DNA of 64,000 nt from NCBI RefSeq assembly GCF_021458635.1, contig NZ_JAIRDQ010000013.1, positions 1 to 64,000 of the forward strand, in the 5' to 3' direction. Source of the DNA: Bradyrhizobium monzae (lineage in GTDB: Bacteria > Pseudomonadota > Alphaproteobacteria > Rhizobiales > Xanthobacteraceae). The translations under genes were made by a program, and so were the position numbers. A model generated the notes under the pieces. It did not search any database and was not told where the DNA came from. It was given only the letters and a program-made list of their open reading frames with translations. Below are positions 33,466 to 42,039 of the stretch, piece after piece. Each line of letters begins with the position of its first letter. The first letter of the stretch is position 1.

Positions 33466-34529
33466 TGGAGACGCTTGTGTCATTCACCGCGTCGCCAAGT
33501 GCCGAACCCACCCTCGCCGATATGGCGAGGGTGCCCGGCACCGAGTCCGGCGCAGTGCAGCCGAGCTTGCTGCCCAGGACACAACCGCTTCTCGAAGTCT
33601 CCGGCCTCGATGTCTGGACGGCGGGATCTCACGAGGAAATTCGGCTGCTGGAATCCATCTCGCTGACCATTCGGGAGGGCGAGTTTTTCGCGTTGGTGGG
33701 TGAAAGCGGTAGCGGCAAAAGCCTGCTGTGTTCGACGTTAATGGGCATCTTGCCCACCAATCTCGGTGCTCGCGGGGACATATATTTCGATGGCGGGCCA
33801 TTGGCGGCCGTGGACCGCAGGTCACGCGCAATGATCTTCCAGCAGCCCAGCCGATACCTCAATCCGGTCAGAACCATCGGTTTTCAGCTGACTGAAACCG
33901 TTCGCATTGTTTCGCGAGGATCGACACACGAAGCAGGCGAACGCGCAATCTCCCTCCTCGAAGCCGTCGGAATTGAAGATCCGCGTTCGACGATCAAAAA
34001 ATACCCACACGAACTCTCCGGCGGCATGAACCAGAGGGTGATGATTGCACTTGCCCTTGCACGTCGCCCCCGACTTCTGATTGCCGATGAGCCGACCTCA
34101 GCACTCGACGTTACGACGCAACGTCAGATCATGGATCTGATCGAGAAGTTGCGAGCAGACTGGAACATGGCGGTTCTCTTCGTAACGCATGATCTCAATC
34201 TGGCAATAGAACGCTCGGATCGTATCGGGGTGATCTACGCGGGCCAGCTCATCGAAATGGGAGCCACCGACGCGATCGCACAACAGCCGCTGCACCCCTA
34301 TACGAGAAACCTTTTCTCCGCCGTCCCGGAAATTTCGCTCAATAAGGTCAAGCTCGTTGCCTTGGCCGGTGGTGTACCGGACCCAGCCATAAGAGGCCCA
34401 GGCTGTCATTTCGCGCCCCGCTGCGCGCACGCGGTAGAGGCATGTGCGCGCGTCAAACCCGCGTTCCCAGACGCGCTAAGTCATGCAGCAGCCTGCCACA
34501 ACCTTGGGCTCGGTCATGCAGCATCATAA
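33465..34529 (+). CDS. ABC transporter ATP-binding protein, OppD/DppD type
   Basis: The ATG at 33465 overlaps the preceding stop. It carries Walker A GESGSGKS, Q loop FQQPSRYLNP, signature ELSGGMNQRV, Walker B LLIADEPTSALD and H loop FVTHDL. The C-terminal extension has CHFAPRCAHAVEACARVKP, the cysteine-containing oligopeptide-type (OppD/F) tail that may bind an Fe-S cluster. An extra 30-residue polar leader precedes the domain. It powers uptake together with the second ATPase. Confidence 0.9.
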   Translation: METLVSFTASPSAEPTLADMARVPGTESGAVQPSLLPRTQPLLEVSGLDVWTAGSHEEIRLLESISLTIREGEFFALVGESGSGKSLLCSTLMGILPTNLGARGDIYFDGGPLAAVDRRSRAMIFQQPSRYLNPVRTIGFQLTETVRIVSRGSTHEAGERAISLLEAVGIEDPRSTIKKYPHELSGGMNQRVMIALALARRPRLLIADEPTSALDVTTQRQIMDLIEKLRADWNMAVLFVTHDLNLAIERSDRIGVIYAGQLIEMGATDAIAQQPLHPYTRNLFSAVPEISLNKVKLVALAGGVPDPAIRGPGCHFAPRCAHAVEACARVKPAFPDALSHAAACHNLGLGHAAS

Positions 34530-35388
34530 CAGAAGCGAGCTAGACAGCGGGAACGCTCAACCGCTTCTCCAGCTTGAAAGAGTAGGCTTTGACTACGGAC
34601 GCGGGCGGGTGCGCGAGCATCAAACCCTGAGCGATATCAGTTTTTCCGTCAGACGAGGGCAAGCCCTCGGCCTGATCGGCCAATCGGGTAGTGGCAAGAG
34701 TACGATTGCGAAGCTGGTACTGGGACTGGCAAAGCCGCGCGAGGGCGCGATTCTATTCGAGGGAAAGCCCGTCACCCCGCAAGGTCTCCGGTCTTTCCGG
34801 AAAAGAGCACAGCCGATCTTCCAGAACCCCATGGATGCACTGGATCCGCGGATGAAGATTGGCGATCAACTGATGGAGCCCCTTCTTGCCAACTTCCGGC
34901 TGCCGCGTTCAGAACGGCTGGAGCGGATCGCGACGGCACTTCAAGATGTCGGTCTTTCTCTCGAGATTGCCGAAAAGCGCCCGCGCCAGATCAGTGGCGG
35001 CCAAGCGCAGCGTGTGACCATCGCCCGCGCGCTTCTTCTGGAGCCCGATCTGTTGATTTGCGATGAGCCTGTGTCCGCTCTCGACATGACCGTACAGGCG
35101 CAAATCCTCAATCTTCTGTGTGAACTGCGTGAGCAGCAGGGTCTGAGCCTTTTGTTCATCAGCCATGACATCAGGGCGGTGTCTTACCTATGCTCCGAGA
35201 TCGTTGTGCTGCATCGCGGCCGCATCGTCGAAGCCGGGATGCGGGACGACGTCCTCCTTCATCCTCAGGCCGAATACACGCAGACCCTCATAGCCTCGGT
35301 CCCCAAACAGTCTCAGCGATTGCCATCCGCCGCAGGAGCGGATCGGCCTATCTTGAGAGAGCTGACCGACGATGGGGGGCCGCAATGA
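34516..35388 (+). CDS. ABC transporter ATP-binding protein, OppF/DppF type
   Basis: The start is either the ATG at 34516 or 34483. Both overlap the upstream gene, and neither has a strong ribosome-binding site. Motifs: Walker A GQSGSGKS, Q loop IFQNPMDALDP, signature QISGGQAQRV, Walker B LLICDEPVSALD and H loop FISHDI. It pairs with the upstream OppD-type ATPase to form the heterodimeric motor of the importer. The C terminus lacks the full CxPRC-type tail found in the partner. Its stop overlaps the permease start (ATGA). Confidence 0.9.
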   Translation: MQHHNRSELDSGNAQPLLQLERVGFDYGRGRVREHQTLSDISFSVRRGQALGLIGQSGSGKSTIAKLVLGLAKPREGAILFEGKPVTPQGLRSFRKRAQPIFQNPMDALDPRMKIGDQLMEPLLANFRLPRSERLERIATALQDVGLSLEIAEKRPRQISGGQAQRVTIARALLLEPDLLICDEPVSALDMTVQAQILNLLCELREQQGLSLLFISHDIRAVSYLCSEIVVLHRGRIVEAGMRDDVLLHPQAEYTQTLIASVPKQSQRLPSAAGADRPILRELTDDGGPQ

Positions 35389-36320
35389 TCAGCACGCTCT
35401 TTAGGTTTACCTGGATCAAACTGCTACGCGCAGCTTTATCGATCGCCTTGATGGTGACGTGCGTATTCGTGTTGCTGCGCAGCGTCGGGGACCCAGTGAC
35501 AATCTTTCTCGGACCAGATGCGACGCCGGACATGAGGATCGCCTACGCCCGTGAACTTGGCTTGGATAAGCCGATTTTGCAGCAGTATTTGGCCTATGCT
35601 GAGAACATCCTCCACGGCAGCTTCGGCCGCTCCTACATCTATCACCGTGATGCGCTGACGGTGGTTTTCGACAACCTGGGAGCGACGCTGACCCTGATGG
35701 CGACGTCGTTGGCGCTTGCTGTCGTGATGGGACTTGGAGCGGGGATCATTGCCGCGATGTTTCGCCGCAAGTTCGTCGACCGTCTCGTGACGATCGTCAG
35801 CTCAGTTGGTCTTTGTGTCCCCGCATTTTTTCTTGCCCTCGTTCTGATGCTCGTCTTCTCGATCGAGCTGAGACTGCTGCCCACCAACGGTGCACAGAGC
35901 TGGTCCAGCCTCATCTTGCCCGCCATCACGGTGGCAGCTGCAAATTCTGCAGTGCTAGCCCGATATACGCGCACGGTTCTGGCTGAGGCTCTTGACAGTC
36001 CGTTCATGGTGGCGGCGAGAACCCGCGACATACCGAGTTGGCGTATTCTGGTGCATCACGCCTTGCCCAACGCAGCCATTCCCATCCTGACAGTCCTCGG
36101 ACTGATGGTGGGTGGCCTGGTCACGGGATCGATCGTTGTCGAGACAGTGTTTTCCTGGCCCGGGATCGGAAATCTCTTCATCAGCTCCATCGGAAACCGG
36201 GACATTCCAGTCGTGCAGGCGATCGTCATCCTGGCCGGTGCGGTGATGGTTTTGACCAACCTTGTCGTGGATGTCCTCTACGTCGTCGTCGATCCGCGCG
36301 CGCGCAGATCCGATCATTGA
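35385..36320 (+). CDS. ABC transporter permease, OppB/DppB type
   Basis: The ATG at 35385 overlaps the previous stop. The 65 codons upstream in the same frame are antisense or alternative coding. The first helix (LSIALMVTCVFVLLRSVGDP) is followed by the conserved N-terminal periplasmic block ATPDMRIAYARELGLDKPIL with QQYLAYAENILHGSFGRSY, typical of OppB-class permeases. Five more helices follow, and the EAA loop is at about ARTRDIPSWRILVHHALPNA. It forms the translocation pore with the next gene. Confidence 0.9.
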   Translation: MISTLFRFTWIKLLRAALSIALMVTCVFVLLRSVGDPVTIFLGPDATPDMRIAYARELGLDKPILQQYLAYAENILHGSFGRSYIYHRDALTVVFDNLGATLTLMATSLALAVVMGLGAGIIAAMFRRKFVDRLVTIVSSVGLCVPAFFLALVLMLVFSIELRLLPTNGAQSWSSLILPAITVAAANSAVLARYTRTVLAEALDSPFMVAARTRDIPSWRILVHHALPNAAIPILTVLGLMVGGLVTGSIVVETVFSWPGIGNLFISSIGNRDIPVVQAIVILAGAVMVLTNLVVDVLYVVVDPRARRSDH

Positions 36321-37264
36321 TGGAGATCGAAATGTCTGATGTTTCCGTGAAAGCGGCTCTGCCTCCGGCGCGACTTTCCGTGAATGCGGCTCTTCCTTCG
36401 CAGCGAGTTTCATCGAATGTGCAGTGGTGGCGCGAAGCGGACGTTTCCGTGAAGCTATCGATGTTCTGGATCATGGGCTGCGTTATCGTTGCCATCGTGG
36501 CCCAGCAGATCGCCCCATACGATCCCGCAGCGATTGACCTCAACGCCCGCTTGCAGCCGCCGATCCTGTTGGGTGGCGCCTGGACCCACGCCCTGGGCAC
36601 CGATGATCTTGGCCGCGATGTGCTGTCCAGGTTGCTCTACTCGGTCCAGATAACTGTCGCGGTGGCGGTGGCCGGCACGATCATCAGTACGTCGCTGGGA
36701 ACGCTGTTAGGCTTTCTGGCTGCGGAGCTGGGGAGTGCGGTCGACGAATGCATCACCGCGTTCGTCGATATGCAAGCAGCCATGCCGTTTATGATCGTTG
36801 CGTTGCTGTTGATCGCCGTATTCGGCAACTCGATTCTCCTCTTCGTCTTTGTTCTCGGCCTCTACGGCTGGGAGCGACACGCGCGCGTGGTGCGGGGCGC
36901 CGCGCTAACCACGAGAAATCACCTCTACGTAATCGCCGCGCGGACCTACAACGCCTCGAGAATCCGGATCTATCGCAAGCACGTGCTGCCCTCATGCCTG
37001 CCGACGATCGTTGCGGGCATGACCATAGGCCTCACGCAGATAGTTCTACTGGAGGGCACGTTGAGCTTTCTCGGATTGGGCATCCAGCCTCCGATGTCCA
37101 GCCTCGGTAACATGGTCGGCTTCGGACGTGGATACCTGATGACCGCGTGGTGGATCGCTGTTCTTCCCGGCCTGGTGATCGCGGCGACAGCGTTGGCGCT
37201 GATGCTTCTGAGTGATTTTTTACGTGACCGAAACTGGTCGGCGAATGATCGCATCAAACAATGA
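36320..37264 (+). CDS. ABC transporter permease, OppC/DppC type
   Basis: TGATG overlap with the previous permease. It has the OppC-type order: helix (FWIMGCVIVAIVAQQIAPYD), then LGTDDLGRDVLSRLLYSVQI, further helices, and the EAA loop ARTYNASRIRIYRKHVLPSC. The N-terminal 38 residues before the first helix are unusual, with the near-repeat VSVKAALPPARLSVNAALPS. The DNA there has three TTTCCGTGAA copies (36351-36460), suggesting expansion by local duplication. It completes the importer SBP-ATPase-ATPase-permease-permease. Confidence 0.9.
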   Translation: MEIEMSDVSVKAALPPARLSVNAALPSQRVSSNVQWWREADVSVKLSMFWIMGCVIVAIVAQQIAPYDPAAIDLNARLQPPILLGGAWTHALGTDDLGRDVLSRLLYSVQITVAVAVAGTIISTSLGTLLGFLAAELGSAVDECITAFVDMQAAMPFMIVALLLIAVFGNSILLFVFVLGLYGWERHARVVRGAALTTRNHLYVIAARTYNASRIRIYRKHVLPSCLPTIVAGMTIGLTQIVLLEGTLSFLGLGIQPPMSSLGNMVGFGRGYLMTAWWIAVLPGLVIAATALALMLLSDFLRDRNWSANDRIKQ

Positions 37265-37446
37265 GGCGTAGCAGTGCCTGAACAAGGCAGTGCCTTGGTG
37301 GTCTTGTATTTCGAAAGATTTCCCGTTTTGGCCGTGCCGAAGAACGACATGTCGTGCTGGCCAGAACGAGGTCGATGGCAGCACTGCCATACCCATCCGA
37401 CACAAAGAACCGAAGCTCGCACTCTTCAGGATAGAGAACTGGCATA
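37265..37446. promoter_or_regulatory. Gap with inverted repeats between transporter and phnG
   Basis: The only sizeable gap in the operon, about 180 bases. CAAGGCAGTGCCTTG (about 37281-37295) and ACGACATGTCGT (about 37344-37355) are palindromes, and GGCAGTGCC-type sequence recurs as GGCAGCACTGCC near 37376-37387. These could be hairpins in the mRNA (partial termination, processing or stabilisation) or an internal promoter region. The TAGGTACCTAGGT operator is not present here. Confidence 0.35.
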
Positions 37447-37905
37447 ATGACAGAGAAGCCCGTACGCGATCTCATCGCCGGCGGTTTCGATCACCGGCGT
37501 GCACTTGAAATTCTTGCATCGGCCCGGCCAGCCGCGATCAAGGCCTGCGCCGAAAAGGTTCTCGATGGCCTCGGCGAGGTGGCGGTTCTGGCCAATCGCA
37601 CTGGGCTCGCGATGCTGCCTTATGAAGACACTGTCAGGGGCACAACCTTCCACCTCGGTGAGGTCCTCGTCGCGGAGGCCCATATCCAGGTGCCTGGCCG
37701 GGACGTCGAGGGCTATGGCGCGGTTGTGGGCAGGGATCTTGAACATGCGATGGGGATGGCCGTGATCGACGCCGCAATCGCGGCCGACCAGAGCATTTCG
37801 CCGATTCTCGAACTGCTCATCGCGGAATCTGCCCACCAGCAGCGAACGGACAGAGAGCGGCTGAGGAAAGTCGAAGCCACCCGCGTCGAGATGGAAACTT
37901 TCTGA
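37447..37905 (+). CDS. phnG: C-P lyase complex subunit PhnG
   Basis: A 152-residue PhnG. The typical block ACAEKVLDGLGEVAVLANRT is followed by GLAMLPYEDTVRGTTFHLGE and VLVAEAHIQV, with a C-terminal helix. PhnG is part of the PhnGHIJ core, in which PhnI with G and H attaches the phosphonate to the ribose of ATP. It starts the phnGHIJKLM block, with overlapping TGATG junctions to the following genes. Confidence 0.9.
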   Translation: MTEKPVRDLIAGGFDHRRALEILASARPAAIKACAEKVLDGLGEVAVLANRTGLAMLPYEDTVRGTTFHLGEVLVAEAHIQVPGRDVEGYGAVVGRDLEHAMGMAVIDAAIAADQSISPILELLIAESAHQQRTDRERLRKVEATRVEMETF

Positions 37906-38450
37906 TGAGTGTCTCTCTTCAACCGACCACCGAGGATAGCCGGACCAACGCCACGTTCGAAGAAATAATGTGGGCCTTGAGCAGACCCGGGCTCGTCCGA
38001 ACGCTCCCGTCCGCCGGGCTTGCAGCGATCGGGGAAAGCCTGCTCGATGCGGAATGCTCTTTCGCGGTCGTGGACGATGCAGAATTCGCACGTGTCCTGA
38101 GCAAGAACGGAGCTCGAAGCGCACCGATGCAGGAAGCAGATTATGTCTTCGCCACGGCGGACACAGCAGAAAAGACTTCGCAATTCGCGAAGTTGCGGAT
38201 TGGCTCGCTAAATTATCCCGACCATGCGGCCACCTTGTTCATACCCGCCCGATTCGGTTTAGGCGCCCGTCTGATGCTGAGCGGTCCAGGCATCAAAGAC
38301 GGTGTTACGGTCGCCGTCGACGGCATCGATCCTTCCTTCTGGCGTGTGCGCGCCCAAGCCGTTCGTTATCCGCTCGGTTGGGACGTCTATCTCGTCGATG
38401 GCGATCACGTGATAGGCCTTCCCCGCTCAACCAGAATCGAGGTGCTTTGA
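37905..38450 (+). CDS. phnH: C-P lyase complex subunit PhnH
   Basis: A 181-residue PhnH. FEEIMWALSRPGLVRTLP is the diagnostic N-terminal FR..M.A.SRPG motif, and the C-terminal half has FIPARFGLGARLMLSGPGIK followed by WDVYLVDGDHVIGLPRSTRI. PhnH is a vestigial PLP-transferase-fold subunit of the PhnGHIJ core. Its start overlaps the phnG stop and its end overlaps the phnI start (TGATG). Confidence 0.9.
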   Translation: MSVSLQPTTEDSRTNATFEEIMWALSRPGLVRTLPSAGLAAIGESLLDAECSFAVVDDAEFARVLSKNGARSAPMQEADYVFATADTAEKTSQFAKLRIGSLNYPDHAATLFIPARFGLGARLMLSGPGIKDGVTVAVDGIDPSFWRVRAQAVRYPLGWDVYLVDGDHVIGLPRSTRIEVL

Positions 38451-39544
38451 TGGCCTATGTGGCAACCCGTGGCGGCGAACGCGCCATTGAACAATCGGAA
38501 CGGCTGTTTCGTGAAGATCTCGATGCCGTCGACCTCGACCGAGTGACTGCTATTCGCAAGAGTCTGCCCTACTTGATCGATCGCGTCATGGGCGAAGCGT
38601 CGCTCTATGAACCGGATCTGGCTGCACTCGCGTTGGCGCAGGCGGGGGGAGACCAATACGAAGCCGTATTGCTGCTTAGGGCGTACCGAACGACACAACC
38701 CCGAATCGGCTTCGCCAAACCAGTCAGGCAGCCGGACCTCTTCACCGTGCGCCGCATTTCCGCGGCATTTAAAGACATTCCGGGAGGACAGCTCCTCGGG
38801 CCGACGCTGGACTATTCCCACCGTCTGCTTCAGGTCGGCGTCCTCAAGGGCAAGGCGTTCGCCCGGGAACCAGTGATCCCGGCAGACAAACCCGCGCCTG
38901 CAACCCAGCCGTCCTTGACCGCTTGGCAAAAGGCGCAGGGTCTCATCACGGACCATCCCGTCGAGACAATACCTCTGGAAGAGGTTCCTGACATCACCCG
39001 CCAGCCTCTGCTCTTCCCGGTAAGCCGTGCGCACAAGCTGCAGAGCCTCGCACGGGCAGATACGGGCGGCACGATGGCGCTTGGATTCTCCACAATGCGC
39101 GGATACGGCGCTGTCCATCCTACCGTCAATGAGCTTAGGCTCGCCGAAGCACCAGTTCGGCTTCGCCATCCGCGTGGCACGGTCTTTAGCGCGGGGCGTG
39201 TCCGCGTCAGCCAGGCCGAAATTGTTTCCAAGTCGAAGAGCCTGGAATTGGGATTCTCGGCCACCCTTGGCTGGAATGAGGTCAAGGTCATCGCTGCGGC
39301 GTCGCTCGACGTTGCTTCGAGCCAACCGGATACCCACCCGGCCGCGACAGAGGAGTTCATCCTTTACCATACTGAGCCGGTCGAAGGATCTGGCTTCTGT
39401 CTTCACTTCAAGCTTCCGCACTACGTGACGTTCCAATCGGCCCTCGACACCTATCGACGGGTCAAGACTGACCGCGACGGCGCTGTCGAGAAAGCTCCAC
39501 CTGCGCCGAAAGTGGCACCGAAAAAGAAAGAGGTCACGCAGTGA
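38450..39544 (+). CDS. phnI: C-P lyase complex subunit PhnI
   Basis: The real start is the ATG at 38450 (MAYVATRGGERAIEQSE). The frame upstream of it is unrelated. Conserved blocks: RVMGEASLYEPDLAALALAQ, GGDQYEAVLLLRAYRTT, RRISAAFKDIPGGQLLGPTL and GFCLHFKLPHYVTFQS, whose two His residues correspond to the metal-binding pair of PhnI. A Lys/Pro-rich 20-residue tail ends the protein. PhnI displaces adenine from ATP to start phosphonate activation. The GTGA overlap couples it to phnJ. Unlike PhnJ, PhnI looks intact. Confidence 0.92.
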   Translation: MAYVATRGGERAIEQSERLFREDLDAVDLDRVTAIRKSLPYLIDRVMGEASLYEPDLAALALAQAGGDQYEAVLLLRAYRTTQPRIGFAKPVRQPDLFTVRRISAAFKDIPGGQLLGPTLDYSHRLLQVGVLKGKAFAREPVIPADKPAPATQPSLTAWQKAQGLITDHPVETIPLEEVPDITRQPLLFPVSRAHKLQSLARADTGGTMALGFSTMRGYGAVHPTVNELRLAEAPVRLRHPRGTVFSAGRVRVSQAEIVSKSKSLELGFSATLGWNEVKVIAAASLDVASSQPDTHPAATEEFILYHTEPVEGSGFCLHFKLPHYVTFQSALDTYRRVKTDRDGAVEKAPPAPKVAPKKKEVTQ

Positions 39545-40455
39545 AACTCCAAGAACTGACCAAGGAGTGGGCGGACTTCAACTACGGGTTTCTCGACGAG
39601 TCAGCCAAACGCGAAATTCGCCGTCGCATTCTCAAGGCGATCGCCGTACCGGGCTATCAGGTCCCATATGCCAGCCGCGAGGTGCCGATGGCACGCGGCT
39701 GGGGGACCGGCGGCCTTCAAGTAACGCTGACGCTCCTGAAACCGACTTCGGTCGTCAAGGTGATCGATCAGGGAGCGGACGATTCGGTCAATGCCTGCAG
39801 CATCCGCAAATTCTTTGGACGCGTCGGGGGCTGCCTCGAGACTATGGATGGGCAGGAGGCAACGATCATCCAGTCGCGCCATCGCATCCCCGAAGAAAAG
39901 CTGGGCGACCAGCAGGTCCTAGTCTTGCAGGTCCCGAACCCGGAGCCGCTCCGTCCGGTGCAGCCAGACATGTCCGTCGCGAGGGTCATGCATGGCGACG
40001 CCGACTACGGCCAACTCTGGCTCATCCTTTACGAGCAGCTTGTGAAATTCGGCCGCATCATGAAGGCCGACCAGTATCCGAGCCTAGTGAACGGGCGGCA
40101 CGTGATCACCCCCTCGCCGATCCCTCGCTGGGACGTATTGAAGCTGCACCAGGCAGAGCACTTGACCATTCTTGCGGCGGGCGGCGAGAAGCGGATCTAC
40201 GTCGTGCCGCCCTATACGAAGGTCGAGCCTCTTGTCTTCGACGATGTGCCCTACCGCGTCGAGGATCACCAGGACAAGACCTGCTATCGCAGCAACGTCA
40301 CCGGCTTCTTCATGAACGAGCTGCCGCAGGACGACGGCTCTTCGAAAGTCGAGCTTTCCGATAGCAATTTTGCCGCCAAGCACATCCGCAAGGCGGAAGG
40401 GGAGGCGGTCGAGATCGGCGAAACCTGGTACAAGAACGGAAGGATAGACGAGTGA
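39541..40455 (+). CDS. phnJ: PhnJ-like subunit lacking the radical-SAM cysteines
   Basis: The 304-residue protein aligns with PhnJ over its whole length: AIAVPGYQVPYASREVPMAR, GWGTGGLQVTL, RHRIPEEKL, VNGRHVITPSPIPRWD and GEKRIYVVPPYTKVE. Canonical PhnJ then carries CxxC and, about 20 residues on, VCSDTDYC. These four cysteines bind the 4Fe-4S cluster and form the thiyl radical. Here that region reads DKTCYRSNVTG and KVELSDSNFAAK. Only Cys248 remains, and the other three positions are Ser251, Leu272 and Ala278. The flanking sequence is well conserved and the frame is intact, so this looks like a selected change and not decay. A normal radical C-P cleavage seems impossible. GTG start. Confidence 0.9.
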   Translation: MKLQELTKEWADFNYGFLDESAKREIRRRILKAIAVPGYQVPYASREVPMARGWGTGGLQVTLTLLKPTSVVKVIDQGADDSVNACSIRKFFGRVGGCLETMDGQEATIIQSRHRIPEEKLGDQQVLVLQVPNPEPLRPVQPDMSVARVMHGDADYGQLWLILYEQLVKFGRIMKADQYPSLVNGRHVITPSPIPRWDVLKLHQAEHLTILAAGGEKRIYVVPPYTKVEPLVFDDVPYRVEDHQDKTCYRSNVTGFFMNELPQDDGSSKVELSDSNFAAKHIRKAEGEAVEIGETWYKNGRIDE

Positions 40456-41279
40456 CGGGCCTGAACATTCAAAGCGCTGCGGGCCTGACACGTCAGCAGC
40501 CACGTCTGATGCTGGCCAAGCCCATGCTGACCATGCGCGGGATCCAGCACAAGTTCGGCTCAGTTCAGGCGCTTGGCGGTGTCGACGTCACCGTCTATCC
40601 CGGCGAGGTGCTGGGTATCGTAGGCGAATCCGGCTCGGGCAAATCGACCCTGCTCCGCATGATGAACCTCGAGGACACCCCGGCCGCCGGCCATTATCAC
40701 CTGGCGCTGTCGGGCCAGGAGGATCGCAACCTGTTTGCGCTCGATCGCTTCGAACGGCGGATGTTGAGAGCCCGTCATATTGGTATCGTCTATCAGAACC
40801 CGCATCTGGGCCTGCTGATGAACCACTCCAGCAGCGGCAACGTCGCCGAACGACTGCTGATTGCCGGCAACCGCAATTTCGCTGAGCTGCGGGAAAGGGC
40901 TATGCAATCGCTGGATGCATCGGAGTTTCCTGTCGAGCGCATGGACGCGACGCCACACGAGCTCTCCGGTGGCATGCAGCAGCGCGTCCAGCTGGCGAAG
41001 GCAATCGCGCTGGAGCCTGCGGTGCTCCTGCTCGACGAGCCGACCACGGGTCTCGACGTCAGCGTCCAGGCGCTCGTGCTTGATACGCTGAAGCGGCTGC
41101 AGCGCGATCGCGCCATCACCATGGTCTTGGTCTCGCACGATCTCGGTGTCATTCGCACCATGGCAGACCGGGTCATGGTCATGCGGCGTGGCATGGTCGT
41201 TGAACAGGGGCTGGCGGATCAGATCTTCCAGGATCCTCAGCACGCCTACACCCAGCAGCTCGTCCACGCGAAGCTATAA
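40452..41279 (+). CDS. phnK: C-P lyase ABC-type ATPase PhnK
   Basis: GTG start overlapping the phnJ stop. An ATP-binding-cassette protein without permease partners. It has Walker A GESGSGKS, the PhnK-type insertion NLEDTPAAGHYHLALSGQED, signature ELSGGMQQRV, Walker B LLLDEPTTGLD and H loop LVSHDL. In the E. coli complex PhnK docks on PhnJ and PhnL binds on top, so ATP hydrolysis drives opening of the core. Conservation of PhnK beside an altered PhnJ suggests the complex still assembles. Confidence 0.91.
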   Translation: MTGLNIQSAAGLTRQQPRLMLAKPMLTMRGIQHKFGSVQALGGVDVTVYPGEVLGIVGESGSGKSTLLRMMNLEDTPAAGHYHLALSGQEDRNLFALDRFERRMLRARHIGIVYQNPHLGLLMNHSSSGNVAERLLIAGNRNFAELRERAMQSLDASEFPVERMDATPHELSGGMQQRVQLAKAIALEPAVLLLDEPTTGLDVSVQALVLDTLKRLQRDRAITMVLVSHDLGVIRTMADRVMVMRRGMVVEQGLADQIFQDPQHAYTQQLVHAKL

Positions 41280-41292
41280 AGAATCTAACGAA

Positions 41293-42039
41293 ATGAACAT
41301 TCAACTCAATGCCCGGTGGGATGCGACGCAAGTGCTTCGCGTCGAAAATCTCTCGAAGCAGTTCGAGATGCATCATCTGAAGCGAACGCTCTTTGCTTTC
41401 GAGAATATCGACTTTGAGCTTCATGAGGGGGAATTCATCCTGCTTAAAGGCGAAAACGGCGCCGGCAAGTCAACGCTGCTACGAACACTTTATAGATCTT
41501 ACCTGCCTCGGGGAGGCCACATCTATTACCACACGAAGGAAGGCGTCATCGACCTTGCCGCCGCGGCCGACGTCGACATTGCCATTCTGCGGCGCAGGGA
41601 AATTGGTTTTGTAACGCAGTTCCTCAACGCCAGGCCGCGCGTCGCGGCGGAGGAGATCGTAGCCGAACCGCTTAGGTTTGCCGGGACGCCCCATGCTGAG
41701 GCTCTGGCTCAAGCTCGCCGTTCGCTGGCTGGCTTCGGCGTAAAGAGGGGGCTCTGGGCCGCCTATCCCTCGATGTTTTCCGGCGGCGAGCAGCAGAAGG
41801 TCAACCTTGCCCGCGCGCTGATCCTGCCGCAGCGGCTGCTGCTGCTCGACGAGCCGACTGCCTCGCTCGACCGCGACGCTCGCCGCGCGCTGGTCGATCG
41901 ACTGGCGGAGCTTAAGGCGGCAGGTGTCGCGATGATCGGCGTCTTCCATCATCCTGAGGACGTGGTCGACCTGATCGACCGGGAGATCCATCTCAAGGCC
42001 ATCAAGATCGAAGACGAGGCGGACCATGTGGCTGAATGA
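41293..42039 (+). CDS. phnL: C-P lyase ABC-type ATPase PhnL
   Basis: The ATG at 41293 is the correct start. The long frame before it is alternative-frame sequence in phnK. Motifs: Walker A GENGAGKS, VTQFLNARPRVAAEEIVAEP (the PhnL-specific segment), signature MFSGGEQQKV, Walker B LLLDEPTASLD and H loop GVFHHPED. PhnL is the second ABC subunit of the complex. It overlaps the phnM start by 14 bases. Confidence 0.92.
   Translation: MNIQLNARWDATQVLRVENLSKQFEMHHLKRTLFAFENIDFELHEGEFILLKGENGAGKSTLLRTLYRSYLPRGGHIYYHTKEGVIDLAAAADVDIAILRRREIGFVTQFLNARPRVAAEEIVAEPLRFAGTPHAEALAQARRSLAGFGVKRGLWAAYPSMFSGGEQQKVNLARALILPQRLLLLDEPTASLDRDARRALVDRLAELKAAGVAMIGVFHHPEDVVDLIDREIHLKAIKIEDEADHVAE

Noticed and set aside
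35190..35384. Upstream extension of the first permease frame
   Set aside because: It lies in the second ATPase gene in another frame. The permease start overlaps the ATPase stop as ATGA.
37281..37355. Palindromes after the second permease as rho-independent terminators
   Set aside because: No T run follows and the phn genes downstream have no separate strong promoter. Processing hairpins are equally possible.
37970..38449. Long upstream extension of the phnI frame
   Set aside because: It overlaps phnH in another frame. PhnI starts at its conserved MAYVATRGGE.
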